Shown: positions 25,562 to 35,021, numbered from the stretch's first letter. The stretch is 64,000 bases of DNA from Crocinitomix algicola (GCF_001661595.2 NZ_LYPF02000007.1:186001-250000), one strand, 5' to 3'. The notes: generated by a model from the letters alone, not told the origin. Program-made: numbers and translations.

Positions 25562-26788
25562 GTGAATACCCCTTTTTTCATAGCAAGGAGGTACTTATTC
25601 TCCAAAAAGGCACAAAATGTCATTAACATCATTTCCGGAGTTTCTGTTTTCGGTATTATGGTGTCAACGGCTGCAATGGTTATCATATTATCGGGATTTA
25701 ATGGTATTGAAGGTCTTGTAGTTAAAATGTTCGGATCGTTCGATTCTGATATTGAAATAACAGCAAAAAATGCTAAAACCTTTGATAAAAATTTCATTCC
25801 ACCAACGATTTATGAGATTGATGGTTTAGTTAATTATACTGAGGTTATTGAAGAAATTGCCATTGTTAAAAACCAGGATAACTTTATTATAGGAACGATA
25901 AAAGGTGTTGCCCCAACTTTTTTGGAAATGTGTGAAATGAATAATCATTTGCTCGATGGTAATGCTAGAATTAATGATGATTTCGGTCCTGTTGCGCTCA
26001 TAGGTGGCGGTGCTTTAGAAAATTTAGATGGTTATATTTTCCAAATTGAGGGACAGTATGAATATTTTACGGTTTATTCGCCAAACCGAGACAAGAAAAT
26101 TAGTTCCAATAAATTGAAAAATATTGACGCATTTACAACTTCTCAAATTCCTGTCGGAGGAGTCTTTAGTTTTAATAATGATGTGGATCAAAACTTTTTA
26201 ATTGTACCAATTGATTATGCTGCAGAAATATTTAACTACAACAATGAAATTACCCAATTGGAGCTAGACTTTGAAGATGGACTCGATTTAAATGAAGTCA
26301 AATCGAATTTAGAGGAATTGGTAGGACCAAGTTTTGAGGTTAAAACTAATTTTGAGCAAAATCAACTCATTTATGAAACCAGTCAAAGTGAAAAGTGGAT
26401 AACCACCTTGTTGTTGGGGTTCATTTTTTTTCTTGCAACCTTTAATATGATTGCTTCAATAACGATGCTGGTTATTGAAAAAAAGAATAATATGAAAACA
26501 CTTGATGCGCTCGGAGCAAAGCAAAGTCAGTTGCATAAAATCTTCTTTTTCGAAGGTCTTTTAATCAATGGTTTTGGTCTGATCTTTGGATTAATCATCG
26601 GATACGGTATTTGTTTCCTTCAACAGCACGTTGGGTTAATAAGAATGGAAAATAGTATGGTGGAATATTTTCCCATTATTTTTAAAGGGATTGATTTTGT
26701 GTTAATTTTAGGAATCACTTTATTTTTTGGTATTCTTGCAGCGTATCTCCCAAGTCGATTTTTGATTAATAGAATTTTAAATGAATAG
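25562..26788 (+). CDS. LolC/LolE-like FtsX-family permease
   Basis: The protein has 408 residues with a GTG start directly abutting the rbfA stop. The N-terminus FFIARRYLFSKKAQNVINIISGVSVFGIMVSTAAM is typical of LolC/E permeases: one membrane segment (about 20-45), a periplasmic domain (about 50-270) and three C-terminal segments of the FtsX fold (about 275-400). With a LolD-like ATPase encoded elsewhere it would release lipoproteins from the inner membrane for transport to the outer membrane. The assignment as LolC/E rather than another FtsX permease is by overall pattern. Confidence 0.82.
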   Translation: MNTPFFIARRYLFSKKAQNVINIISGVSVFGIMVSTAAMVIILSGFNGIEGLVVKMFGSFDSDIEITAKNAKTFDKNFIPPTIYEIDGLVNYTEVIEEIAIVKNQDNFIIGTIKGVAPTFLEMCEMNNHLLDGNARINDDFGPVALIGGGALENLDGYIFQIEGQYEYFTVYSPNRDKKISSNKLKNIDAFTTSQIPVGGVFSFNNDVDQNFLIVPIDYAAEIFNYNNEITQLELDFEDGLDLNEVKSNLEELVGPSFEVKTNFEQNQLIYETSQSEKWITTLLLGFIFFLATFNMIASITMLVIEKKNNMKTLDALGAKQSQLHKIFFFEGLLINGFGLIFGLIIGYGICFLQQHVGLIRMENSMVEYFPIIFKGIDFVLILGITLFFGILAAYLPSRFLINRILNE

Positions 26789-26791
26789 TAT

Positions 26792-28825
26792 ATGAAAAAT
26801 TTAATTGTCGGGTTTTTAGTTTTATTCTCATCCATAGTTAACAGTCAAAATAGAATGACACCTGAATTACTTTGGAAATTAAAACGTGTTTCTGGAATTC
26901 AAGTTTCTCCTGACGGAACACAGGTATTGTTCAGCTTAAAATCGTATAACCTAAATGTTAATAAGGGTGAAAACAACCTTTATGTTGTTCCTGTTGAGGG
27001 TGGAGAGATAAAGCAAATAACTGATTTTCCTGGTAATGAATTGAGTGCGCAGTGGCGACCAGATGGAAAAAAAATTGGTTTTATTATGAAATCTGAAAAA
27101 GACCAAAATTTAGCAATTTTTGAAATAGACCTTAACGGTGAAAACCTTCAACAAATTTCGCATACAAGCAATCAAATTAGTGAATTCAAATACTTTCCAA
27201 ATGGCAAGCGAATTTTGTTTTCTGCGGATGTAAAAATGAGAAAAGTCAACTCTAGGGAGATTGTTTCGGACTTACCTTTGTCTAACGCTAGAGTGATTGA
27301 TGATTTAATGTATCGTCATTGGAGTACATGGGATAATGGAATACGTTCGCATCTGTTTATTGCTTCAATTGAAAATGGAATAATGCAGGGTGACGGAACG
27401 GACATTATGAAGGGGGAAGATTTTGACGCTCCTTTGAAACCATTTGGTGGACTAGAACAAGTAACAATTTCGCCTGATGGTGTTGAAGTTGTCTATGCTT
27501 GTAAAAAAATGACGGGTAAAAATTATGCAATTAGCACAAATGCTGACCTTTGGTCGTATAATGTTTTATTGCGTAACTCTAATAACCTTACGAAAAACAA
27601 TAAAGGATATGATTTAGATCCGCAATTTTCGCCAGATGGTAAAAAACTTGCTTGGCTAAGTATGGAGCAGGATGGTTTTGAGTCGGATAAGAACGATATT
27701 GTGATTTACGATTATGAGACCAGTTTAAAAACGAATTATACCAATAAATACGATATTACTGTTTCCGGATTCACATGGAATGATAAAGGGGATAAAGTTT
27801 ATTTTAAGTCGGTTAAAGAAGCAACTTATCAGCTTTTTGAATTGGATTTGAAGAATGGAAAAATTCAACAACTTACAACTGGCGATCATAATTATACTTC
27901 AGTTGATTTTGCGGGGAAATATTTAGTTGGTGGCCGTCAATCTATGAATCACCCAACCGATATTTACACGGTAAAAATAAAATCAGGTGAACAAACGAAA
28001 ATAACGGATGTGAACAAAGCTATTTACGATAACTTGGAAATAGGTAAAATTGAAAAACGATGGGTGTCAACAACGGATGATAAAAAGGAATTAGTTTGGG
28101 TCATATATCCTCCAAATTTTGATCCAAATAAAGTATATCCCGCATTATTGTATTGTCAAGGTGGACCGCAAAGTGCAGTGAGTCAGTTTTTCTCTTATCG
28201 ATGGAATTTCCAGTTAATGGCTGCAAATGATTATATCGTAATTGCTCCAAATAGACGAGGTTTGCCAGGTTTTGGTCAAGAATGGAATGATGCAATTTCA
28301 GGAGACTGGGGTGGTCAACCTATGGATGATTATTTATCAGCAGTTGATGAGATTAAAAATGAACCTTATATCGATGCCAATCGAATTGGTGCCGTTGGAG
28401 CGAGTTATGGAGGTTATTCGGTTTATTACTTAGCAGGTATTCATGAAAATCGCTTTAAGTGTTTTATTTCCCATTGCGGTTTGTATAACCTTGAAAGTTG
28501 GTATGGAACTACAGAAGAATTGTTTTTCGCGAATAAAGATATCGGTGGACCGTACTTTTCTCCGATTGTTCCTACTTCTTATAAAAAATTCTCACCTCAT
28601 AAACTGGCACATAAATGGAATACACCAATGCTGATTTTTCATGGGGAGCAAGATTTTAGAGTGCCTTTAAATCAGGGATTGGAAGCATTTCAAGTATTAC
28701 AATTAAAAGGAATTGACAGTCGAATGATTCTTTTCCCAGATGAAAACCATTGGATACTCTCACCACAAAATGGAGTTTATTGGCATCGCGAATATTATAA
28801 GTGGTTAGACCAGCACTTAAAATAA
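26792..28825 (+). CDS. Exported S9-family (prolyl oligopeptidase-type) serine peptidase
   Basis: The protein has 677 residues. A signal peptide (1-18, ending NSQ) is followed by a seven-bladed propeller-type N-terminal region with TolB/WD40-like repeats (ISPDG, FSPDGKKLAWLS). The alpha/beta-hydrolase domain starts at about 430. The catalytic triad is visible: Ser in GASYGGY, Asp in HGEQDFRV (about 621) and His in DENHW (653). It cleaves peptides in the periplasm as an acylaminoacyl or dipeptidyl peptidase. It begins 3 bases after the permease stop, so it belongs to the rbfA transcript. Confidence 0.92.
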   Translation: MKNLIVGFLVLFSSIVNSQNRMTPELLWKLKRVSGIQVSPDGTQVLFSLKSYNLNVNKGENNLYVVPVEGGEIKQITDFPGNELSAQWRPDGKKIGFIMKSEKDQNLAIFEIDLNGENLQQISHTSNQISEFKYFPNGKRILFSADVKMRKVNSREIVSDLPLSNARVIDDLMYRHWSTWDNGIRSHLFIASIENGIMQGDGTDIMKGEDFDAPLKPFGGLEQVTISPDGVEVVYACKKMTGKNYAISTNADLWSYNVLLRNSNNLTKNNKGYDLDPQFSPDGKKLAWLSMEQDGFESDKNDIVIYDYETSLKTNYTNKYDITVSGFTWNDKGDKVYFKSVKEATYQLFELDLKNGKIQQLTTGDHNYTSVDFAGKYLVGGRQSMNHPTDIYTVKIKSGEQTKITDVNKAIYDNLEIGKIEKRWVSTTDDKKELVWVIYPPNFDPNKVYPALLYCQGGPQSAVSQFFSYRWNFQLMAANDYIVIAPNRRGLPGFGQEWNDAISGDWGGQPMDDYLSAVDEIKNEPYIDANRIGAVGASYGGYSVYYLAGIHENRFKCFISHCGLYNLESWYGTTEELFFANKDIGGPYFSPIVPTSYKKFSPHKLAHKWNTPMLIFHGEQDFRVPLNQGLEAFQVLQLKGIDSRMILFPDENHWILSPQNGVYWHREYYKWLDQHLK

Positions 28826-28833
28826 TTTGGAGT

Positions 28834-29523
28834 TTAAAAAATTGATGCTATCACCTTTTCTTTGTAGGATTGGCCAATAGGAATATGCTTGTCTCCTATT
28901 AATAAGTTGCCTGATTCTAAAGCGTTAACCATGTTTGCGTTTACAATAAATGACTTGTGGCAACGAATGAAAGTAGAACTCGGTAGTTTGCTTTCCAATG
29001 ATTTTAACGACATTAAAGCGGTTATCCTACCTGTAGGGACATGGAATGAAACGTATTCACGCATTCCTTCTATGTATTTAATGTCCGCGTAATGAATTTT
29101 ATAAAGCTTGTGATCGGCCTTAACAGTAAGGTAGTTATTTTTAAATTCAGGTGTTTCTTGTTTGTGACGCATTTCAAAAAGTTCCTTTGCCTTGTGCATC
29201 GACTTTAAAAATCGGTCAAACCCAAATGGCTTTAACAAGTAGTCAACTGCCTCTAGTTCAAACCCTTCAATGGCGTAATCTTGATACGCTGTTGTAAATA
29301 CGATCAATGGTTTAATAGGGAGCGATTTAATTAAATCTGTCCCTAATAAATCGGGCATTTGTATATCTGTAATTACCAAGTCTATTACCTCTTCCTCTAG
29401 TGGTTTTAATGCGTCAATTCCACTTTTGTAAGATCCTGCTAATTCCAGAAATGGAATTTTTGCGACATAGCTTTCTACTAAATTTCTTGCCAACTGTTCG
29501 TCATCAATAATTATGCATCTCAT
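28834..29523 (-). CDS. LytTR-family response regulator
   Basis: The protein has 229 residues. The receiver domain (1-120) has acidic residues DDE at 7-9, phospho-acceptor Asp53 in VITDIQMP and the conserved Lys in LLKPF. The LytTR DNA-binding domain (about 130-229) has IKYIEGMREYVSFH and FIRCHKSFIVN. It should activate or repress genes when phosphorylated by the sensor kinase, whose gene overlaps its start by 20 bases. Targets may include the divergent TonB receptor/DUF4249 operon, but this is inferred from position only. Confidence 0.93.
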   Translation of the reverse strand: MRCIIIDDEQLARNLVESYVAKIPFLELAGSYKSGIDALKPLEEEVIDLVITDIQMPDLLGTDLIKSLPIKPLIVFTTAYQDYAIEGFELEAVDYLLKPFGFDRFLKSMHKAKELFEMRHKQETPEFKNNYLTVKADHKLYKIHYADIKYIEGMREYVSFHVPTGRITALMSLKSLESKLPSSTFIRCHKSFIVNANMVNALESGNLLIGDKHIPIGQSYKEKVIASIF

Positions 29524-30538
29524 GGTCTAAATTTATAGTTAATTTGACTTGATATTTAAATTTGTCCATCGTTAAAGTCAACGAATGATTACTCGGATAT
29601 AATAAGGATAATCTTCTTCTTACATTTTCCATTCCTACGCCTCCTACCTTATCCTTGTTTTGAATTTCATTACTTGTGCTGTTTGCAGCGATTAAAGTCA
29701 AAATGTTGCCTTCGGTTTTGATGCTGATCTGGATCCATCCGTTGGTTTTGTCATGGTGGTTTCCGTGTTTAAAACAGTTTTCAATAAAAGGTATAAGAAT
29801 AAGTGGGGCGATTTTAAAGTTATTCTGTTGGATATCAGTTTCATAGGAAATGTTGCTGTGGTCGTCGTCACGCAATAGTTGTAGTTTAATAAAACTGTTG
29901 ATGTGCTCCAATTCAGCATTTAAATTCACCATTTTTTGATTCCCTTCATAAGTAACATATCTCAAAATATCAGACAATTGCAAAATGGCATCGCCAGTTT
30001 TTTGGCTGTTAAATTGAGATAAAGAATAAATATTGTTTAAAGTATTGAATAAGAAATGAGGATTAATTTGTGCTTTTAAGGCTTTTGTTTCAGCAGCTAA
30101 CATCTTATTTTGGAGTTCTAAACTTTCTTCTGTTTTTCGTTGTAGGAGAATGGATTTACGTATTAATGCGCCGATTAAAATAGGGGGGACTAAAGACATT
30201 AATCTTCCAACAAAAATAAAAAACACAGGATGTTCGTGGATGCGTTCGTACTTTAACGGAAGGTGTTTTATGGCATAGTAATCAATCGATCCAAAGATGA
30301 GTACAATGGTTAATACAACAATAATTAAGCTAATGAAAAATGTTCGTTTCTTTTCTTGCTCTAAATACTTTGGAAATAAATAAAGTAAGTTGAAATAAAA
30401 TAAAGCTGCTTGAGGCAGAATGAACAGTAAAACACGTAGAAATATTGTGTTAAAATCTCCAGATAACGACAAAAAATAACTAACCAGGACAATATAAACA
30501 GCCCAAAAAAGATAAGAATATCGTAAGATCATTTTCAT
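29504..30538 (-). CDS. LytS/YehU-type sensor histidine kinase
   Basis: The protein has 344 residues. Four N-terminal membrane segments (about 5-135) form the sensor part, without a large periplasmic domain. A short coiled coil follows, then the His_kinase module with the phospho-acceptor His in KAQINPHFLFNTLNNIYSLSQ and an ATP-binding fold ending GGVGMENVRRRLSLLYP. It phosphorylates the LytTR regulator encoded downstream. A promoter box (TAGCTTTG) ends 4 bases before its ATG. Confidence 0.92.
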   Translation of the reverse strand: MKMILRYSYLFWAVYIVLVSYFLSLSGDFNTIFLRVLLFILPQAALFYFNLLYLFPKYLEQEKKRTFFISLIIVVLTIVLIFGSIDYYAIKHLPLKYERIHEHPVFFIFVGRLMSLVPPILIGALIRKSILLQRKTEESLELQNKMLAAETKALKAQINPHFLFNTLNNIYSLSQFNSQKTGDAILQLSDILRYVTYEGNQKMVNLNAELEHINSFIKLQLLRDDDHSNISYETDIQQNNFKIAPLILIPFIENCFKHGNHHDKTNGWIQISIKTEGNILTLIAANSTSNEIQNKDKVGGVGMENVRRRLSLLYPSNHSLTLTMDKFKYQVKLTINLDHEMHNY

Positions 30539-30542
30539 GGTA

Positions 30543-30550
30543 CAAAGCTA
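30543..30550 (-). promoter_or_regulatory. -7 box of the LytTR system, leaderless arrangement
   Basis: TAGCTTTG on the minus strand is a perfect TAnnTTTG box ending 4 bases before the ATG at 30538. The expected TTG further upstream is weak. Confidence 0.4.
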
Positions 30551-30783
30551 TTAAATGTTATTTGATTGAAGTTTTATAATCAACAAATGAATGGCTTTTG
30601 TCAAGAAGATTGAAACTTTTATCTATTCCTACAGCTATTTAAGAACTTTTTAATGCCAATTGTTGATATTTGCCGTTTATTGATGAAATTGAGCACTTTG
30701 TAGATTTATTGACGTTCTTTTTATTAAATTTTACAACTTTGTGCGGCCTAAAACTGTTACCTAGGTGATTAATGATAAACGAA

Positions 30784-33144
30784 ATGAAAAAAATAAATCT
30801 TTTAACATTATTGGTGGTTTTCTCCATGTTCGCTTTTGGACAGGATGTAACGCTAAGCGGAACACTAAAGGATGGCGAGTCAGGAGAGGATATTATTGGC
30901 GGTAGAATTGAAGTTGCTGAATTGCCTGGTGTGGGAGCAATTACGAATACGTATGGTTTTTATTCCCTCTCAGTTCCAAAAGGAACCTACACTTTTACTT
31001 TTAAATCATTAGGATTTCAGTCTCAAACCGTGAAACTAGAAATGAACGATGATAAAACGTATGACCTTGAGCTAGAGGTTGAGGGGAAAGTTTTTGATGC
31101 TGTTGAGGTTACCGGTGAAAAGCTCGATGAAAATATCAAATCAGCTGAAATGGGAATCGACAAAATTAGTATTAAAGATGTTGATAATATTCCTGTCCTT
31201 TTTGGGGAAAAAGACATCCTTAAAACTATTCAACTATTACCGGGAGTAAAAGGAGCTGGTGAAGGGAATTCAGGTTTTTATGTGCGTGGTGGATCAGCAG
31301 ATCAAAACCTCGTTTTATTGGATGAAGCACCTGTTTATAATGCTTCTCATTTACTTGGTTTTTTCTCCGTTTTTAATTCGGATGCACTAAAGGATGTTAA
31401 GCTGTATAAAGGAACGGCACCAGCGGAGTTTGGAGGTCGCTTATCTTCTGTAATGGACATTAAAATGAAAGATGGAAATGCAAAACGATTAGGTGTGAGT
31501 GGTGGATTAGGTCTAATTTCGTCGAAACTAACACTAGAAGCACCAATAGTAAAAGATAAAGGTTCGTTCATTGTCTCTGGTAGAAGAACGTATGCAGATT
31601 TGTTTTTAGCTTTTTCAAAAGATGAACGAGCAAAAAATTCGACACTTTATTTCTACGATTTAAATGCAAAAGCGAATTATCGAATCGGTAAAAAAGATCG
31701 GATTTTTATTTCTGGCTATTTCGGACGAGATAAATTTGGATTTGATGATCAGTTTGGATTTGATTGGGGGAATGTAACTGGAACGGTACGATGGAATCAT
31801 CTGTACAGTGATCGGTTATTTGGGAATACCTCCTTTATTGTGAGTAATTATAACTACAAAATAAAATTTGGAAGCGAGAATGAAACATTTGAAATCGGAT
31901 CTGAAATTCAGGATTTTAACCTCAAAAAGGATTTCGATTTTTATATTAATTCGAACAATACTCTAAGTTTTGGAGGTAACGTGATACACCATACTTTTAG
32001 ACCAGGTGAAATTGATACTGGAAGTGATATTGATTTTGTTTTAAATGATATCCAAGAGCGCTACTCAATAGAGTCAGCTGCCTATATTTCAAATGAGCAA
32101 AAAATAGGTAAGCGATGGAATGTGGTGTATGGGTTCCGTTATTCTAATTTTACTCAAATCGGACCCGGTGATGTCTATTCCTATAACGGTGCAGGCGATG
32201 TCGTGGATACAACAACATTTGGTGATTTCGAAGTGGCCTCTTCATACCACGGATGGTCACCTCGTGCAAGTGCTAATTTTAGCTTGGATGAAAAGAGTTC
32301 TATAAAAGGTTCATTCAGTCGTACATATCAATTTTTACATCTCATATCAAATTCAACTTCTTCACTACCGACGGATGTTTGGGTGCCATCAAGTGTAAAT
32401 GTGAAGCCGCAAATTGCAAATCAAGGGTCGATTGGTTATTTCAGGAATTTCATGGATAATTTACTCGAATTTTCTGGAGAAATCTATTATAAAGATATGC
32501 AAAATGTAATCGATTACCGTGATGGGGCAGAGGTTACATTGAATCCTACTGTTGAAGGGGAACTTTTATTTGGGGTTGGTCGTGCTTATGGAGTGGAACT
32601 TTTGCTTAAAAAGCGAAGAGGAAAATTTACGGGCTGGGTTTCTTATACCTTGTCCAGAACGGAACGTAAGTTTGATGAAATTAATAACGGAGACTGGTTC
32701 TCTGCTCGCCAGGATCGTTTGCATGATATCTCAATTGTGGGAATGTATAATTTTACCGAACGATTAACGGCTTCCGCTACTTGGGTATATTATACGGGTA
32801 ACGCTGTTACTTTTCCTAGTGGTAAATATCAAATCGGTGATCAAGTTGTGCCTTTGTATACGGAGCGAAATGGTTACAGAATGCCGGATTATCATCGTTT
32901 AGATTTAGGTGTTACGCTCGAGAACGAGAAATATAAAGTAATCAAAGACGTTGAAACAGGAGAAGAGAAAAAGGTGGAAAAAAGATTTCAATCCAGCTGG
33001 AACTTTTCAGTGTATAACGCCTATGGAAGACAAAATGCTTTTTCAATTACTTTTAGAGAAAATGAAGAAACTGGAAAGACAGAAGCGGTTCAGTTAGCAC
33101 TATTCAGGTTCATTCCTTCAATTAGTTATAATTTTAAATTTTAG
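30784..33144 (+). CDS. TonB-dependent outer-membrane receptor
   Basis: The product has 786 residues from ATG 30784 (MKKINLLTLLVVFSMFAFGQ, a signal peptide); the in-frame ATG at 30772 is less likely. A carboxypeptidase-like regulatory domain (about 22-105; SGTLKDGESGEDIIGGRIEV) is followed by a plug (about 120-230; GFYVRGGSADQNLVLLDEAP) and a 22-strand beta-barrel ending in Phe (SISYNFKF). It imports a ligand across the outer membrane using TonB energy. The ligand is unknown. The two DUF4249 genes follow with gaps of 1 and 3 bases, forming an operon. The 30539-30783 gap has an imperfect promoter (ACAACTTTG at about 30733). Confidence 0.92.
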   Translation: MKKINLLTLLVVFSMFAFGQDVTLSGTLKDGESGEDIIGGRIEVAELPGVGAITNTYGFYSLSVPKGTYTFTFKSLGFQSQTVKLEMNDDKTYDLELEVEGKVFDAVEVTGEKLDENIKSAEMGIDKISIKDVDNIPVLFGEKDILKTIQLLPGVKGAGEGNSGFYVRGGSADQNLVLLDEAPVYNASHLLGFFSVFNSDALKDVKLYKGTAPAEFGGRLSSVMDIKMKDGNAKRLGVSGGLGLISSKLTLEAPIVKDKGSFIVSGRRTYADLFLAFSKDERAKNSTLYFYDLNAKANYRIGKKDRIFISGYFGRDKFGFDDQFGFDWGNVTGTVRWNHLYSDRLFGNTSFIVSNYNYKIKFGSENETFEIGSEIQDFNLKKDFDFYINSNNTLSFGGNVIHHTFRPGEIDTGSDIDFVLNDIQERYSIESAAYISNEQKIGKRWNVVYGFRYSNFTQIGPGDVYSYNGAGDVVDTTTFGDFEVASSYHGWSPRASANFSLDEKSSIKGSFSRTYQFLHLISNSTSSLPTDVWVPSSVNVKPQIANQGSIGYFRNFMDNLLEFSGEIYYKDMQNVIDYRDGAEVTLNPTVEGELLFGVGRAYGVELLLKKRRGKFTGWVSYTLSRTERKFDEINNGDWFSARQDRLHDISIVGMYNFTERLTASATWVYYTGNAVTFPSGKYQIGDQVVPLYTERNGYRMPDYHRLDLGVTLENEKYKVIKDVETGEEKKVEKRFQSSWNFSVYNAYGRQNAFSITFRENEETGKTEAVQLALFRFIPSISYNFKF

Positions 33145-33145
33145 T

Positions 33146-33955
33146 ATGAAAACAGGAATTAAATTTTTGACTTTAAGTCTGGGGGTATTTGTTTTTATGG
33201 CTTGTGAAAAAGTAATTGAAGTACCTTTAAACGAAAGTGATCGTGAATTGGTCGTGGAGGCTGTTGCTCGAAGTGTTGAGGGGGAAAGTTATGTGAAGAT
33301 TTCAAAATCTGGATCTGTATATGATGATAGTGGTTTTGAGAAGATTTCAACAGCAAATGTCACAATTACGGATAAAGACGGTGTCGTTTACACCTTCTCA
33401 GAAGATGATGGAGAACCCGGAACTTATCGCGCTGAAGGTTTTGTAGTAACCGAGAATAATCAATATGAATTAAATGTCGTAGCTGAAGATTTATCTGTGG
33501 TTGCGAATAGTACTAGTTTAACAAAGCCTGTATTAGATTCACTTTCTTACCTTGAAACTACCGGTGGCGGATTTGGTGGAGCTGGATCAGATACAACTTA
33601 CCTTGTTTTTTATCACTATACTGACAATGGAGCCGAAACCAATTATTACCGCATTCGTGCTTGGGTGAATGGTGAAGAAGATGAGTTCTTTTATTTAGGT
33701 GATGATCAGCTCGGAAACGGTCAGCCAGTTCAGGCTCCTATTTTTGGGTCTTCAGTTGGACCAAGGGATACTGTTTTAATTGAATTGAGTTCTATAGATA
33801 AACCAACGCACCTTTATTTAACGACGCTGGCTAGTACACTTGCTGGTGGAGGTCCTTTTGCACCTGCTCCTGCTAATCCGGTAACAAATTTAAGTGAAGG
33901 AATTGGTTATTTTGGTGCTTTTGTCGTTGATACTATGTCAATTGTAATGCCCTAA
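33146..33955 (+). CDS. DUF4249 lipoprotein, first of a tandem pair
   Basis: The protein has 269 residues. The lipobox lies in VFMACEKVIEVPLNE (Cys20), followed by the DUF4249 pattern: beta-rich Ig-like N-terminus (NVTITDKDGVVYTF) and TSLTKPVLDSLSY ... YYRIRAWVNG ... LYLTTLASTLAGG. DUF4249 proteins are nearly always encoded after TonB receptors and are thought to be outer-membrane lipoproteins that help capture the ligand. It starts 1 base after the receptor gene. It is clearly similar to the next gene, so the two arose by duplication. Confidence 0.85.
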   Translation: MKTGIKFLTLSLGVFVFMACEKVIEVPLNESDRELVVEAVARSVEGESYVKISKSGSVYDDSGFEKISTANVTITDKDGVVYTFSEDDGEPGTYRAEGFVVTENNQYELNVVAEDLSVVANSTSLTKPVLDSLSYLETTGGGFGGAGSDTTYLVFYHYTDNGAETNYYRIRAWVNGEEDEFFYLGDDQLGNGQPVQAPIFGSSVGPRDTVLIELSSIDKPTHLYLTTLASTLAGGGPFAPAPANPVTNLSEGIGYFGAFVVDTMSIVMP

Positions 33956-33958
33956 TAA

Positions 33959-34756
33959 ATGGGGAAGTTAAAGGTCCTTTTAGTGGTGGCTTTTGCAGGG
34001 CTTTTAGCATGTGAAAAAGTGATTGATTTGCCTTTAAATGAGGCTGATCAACGGGTTGTTATTGAGGCGGTGCTTAAGGATGTTCCTGATAGTAGTTATG
34101 TGCTTATTTCCCGATCAGGTACGGTTTATCAAGAAGAGGATTTTAGTACAATTGATGATGCTACCGTTAAAATTTATGATGGAGATGGGACCTTATTTAG
34201 CTTTGATCATGTCGAAGATGGATACTATGCTAATGATGGGTTTCTAGTTGTTCCAGGGCAGCTCTACAGGTTGGATGTTTTAGCTGATGGTCAGAAGTAT
34301 GAAGCGGTTTGTGCTGCTAAAAGTAAGCCGAGTATAGATTCATTGTCGTTTTTACGTATATCTGGTCAATTCGGTGTGCCTGAAGAGGATACCCTAAATC
34401 TAATTTCGTTTCATTCAGTGGATAAACCTGATGAAGCAAATTATTATTGGATGCGAATTTTTAGAAATGGGAAGATGAATTCAGGTTATTATCTTGGAAA
34501 CGATTTGTTTATTAATGGTTCGTATTTTGAAGCACAATTTTTTGGTTCTGAAGCCAAAAATGGTGACACCGTTTTAGTCGAAATGATCTCGATGGATAAA
34601 GCAAATTACAATTATATGTACGGATTGGCTAACGCTCTGTCTTCAGGTCCAATATCGGTATCGCCTGCTAACCCTCCTTCTAATATCTCAAATGATGCCC
34701 TTGGATTTTTCGGTGCATATACAACGGATACTTTAAGTATTATTCTCCCATATTAA
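33959..34756 (+). CDS. DUF4249 lipoprotein, second of a tandem pair
   Basis: The protein has 265 residues and a lipobox in FAGLLACEKVIDLPLNEAD. It aligns along its whole length with the preceding DUF4249 protein (CEKVI-x-x-PLNE near the N-terminus, NYYWMRIFRNGK, YMYGLANALSSGP, SNISNDALGFFGAYTTDT at the end). Both copies keep the lipobox and the Pro/Asn-rich end, which suggests both are functional. It is the last gene of the operon. A weak hairpin (about 34769-34796) lies after the stop. Confidence 0.85.
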   Translation: MGKLKVLLVVAFAGLLACEKVIDLPLNEADQRVVIEAVLKDVPDSSYVLISRSGTVYQEEDFSTIDDATVKIYDGDGTLFSFDHVEDGYYANDGFLVVPGQLYRLDVLADGQKYEAVCAAKSKPSIDSLSFLRISGQFGVPEEDTLNLISFHSVDKPDEANYYWMRIFRNGKMNSGYYLGNDLFINGSYFEAQFFGSEAKNGDTVLVEMISMDKANYNYMYGLANALSSGPISVSPANPPSNISNDALGFFGAYTTDTLSIILPY

Positions 34757-34855
34757 AGAGAATTGTTTCGGTTTTAAACGTTTGCTTTTAAGACCGTTAA
34801 GGTGTTTTAATAAATTTTTCTTTAATTTTCTTAGGTTTTTAAAATAATTCTAACT

Positions 34856-34863
34856 TAACTTTG
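34856..34863 (+). promoter_or_regulatory. -7 box of the metX operon
   Basis: TAACTTTG is a perfect TAnnTTTG box 33 bases before the SAM-I aptamer and identical to the box before the metH riboswitch. No good TTG at the -33 distance is visible. Confidence 0.5.
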
Positions 34864-34896
34864 CATTGTCGGTTGCAGTTCTTGTGATTGTAATTG

Positions 34897-35010
34897 ATTT
34901 ATAAAGAAGAGGTGAGAGACAGGCTCTATGACCCTCTGGCAACCATTTACGGTAAGTGAAAAGGTGCCAATTCCTGCTTCTAAAGGATGTTCCTTTAGAG
35001 ATATATAAAT
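34897..35010 (+). promoter_or_regulatory. SAM-I (S-box) riboswitch upstream of metX
   Basis: The S-box core is clear: AGAGGTGAGAGAC, ATGACC, TGGCAACC and GGTGCCAATTCCTG. P1 is ATTTATA (34897-34903) with TATAAAT (35004-35010). P4 is the perfect hairpin CTAAAGGA/TCCTTTAG (34980-34998). The aptamer is followed by a short Cys/Met-rich ORF rather than a plain terminator. Confidence 0.9.
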
Positions 35011-35021
35011 GAATTGCAGAA

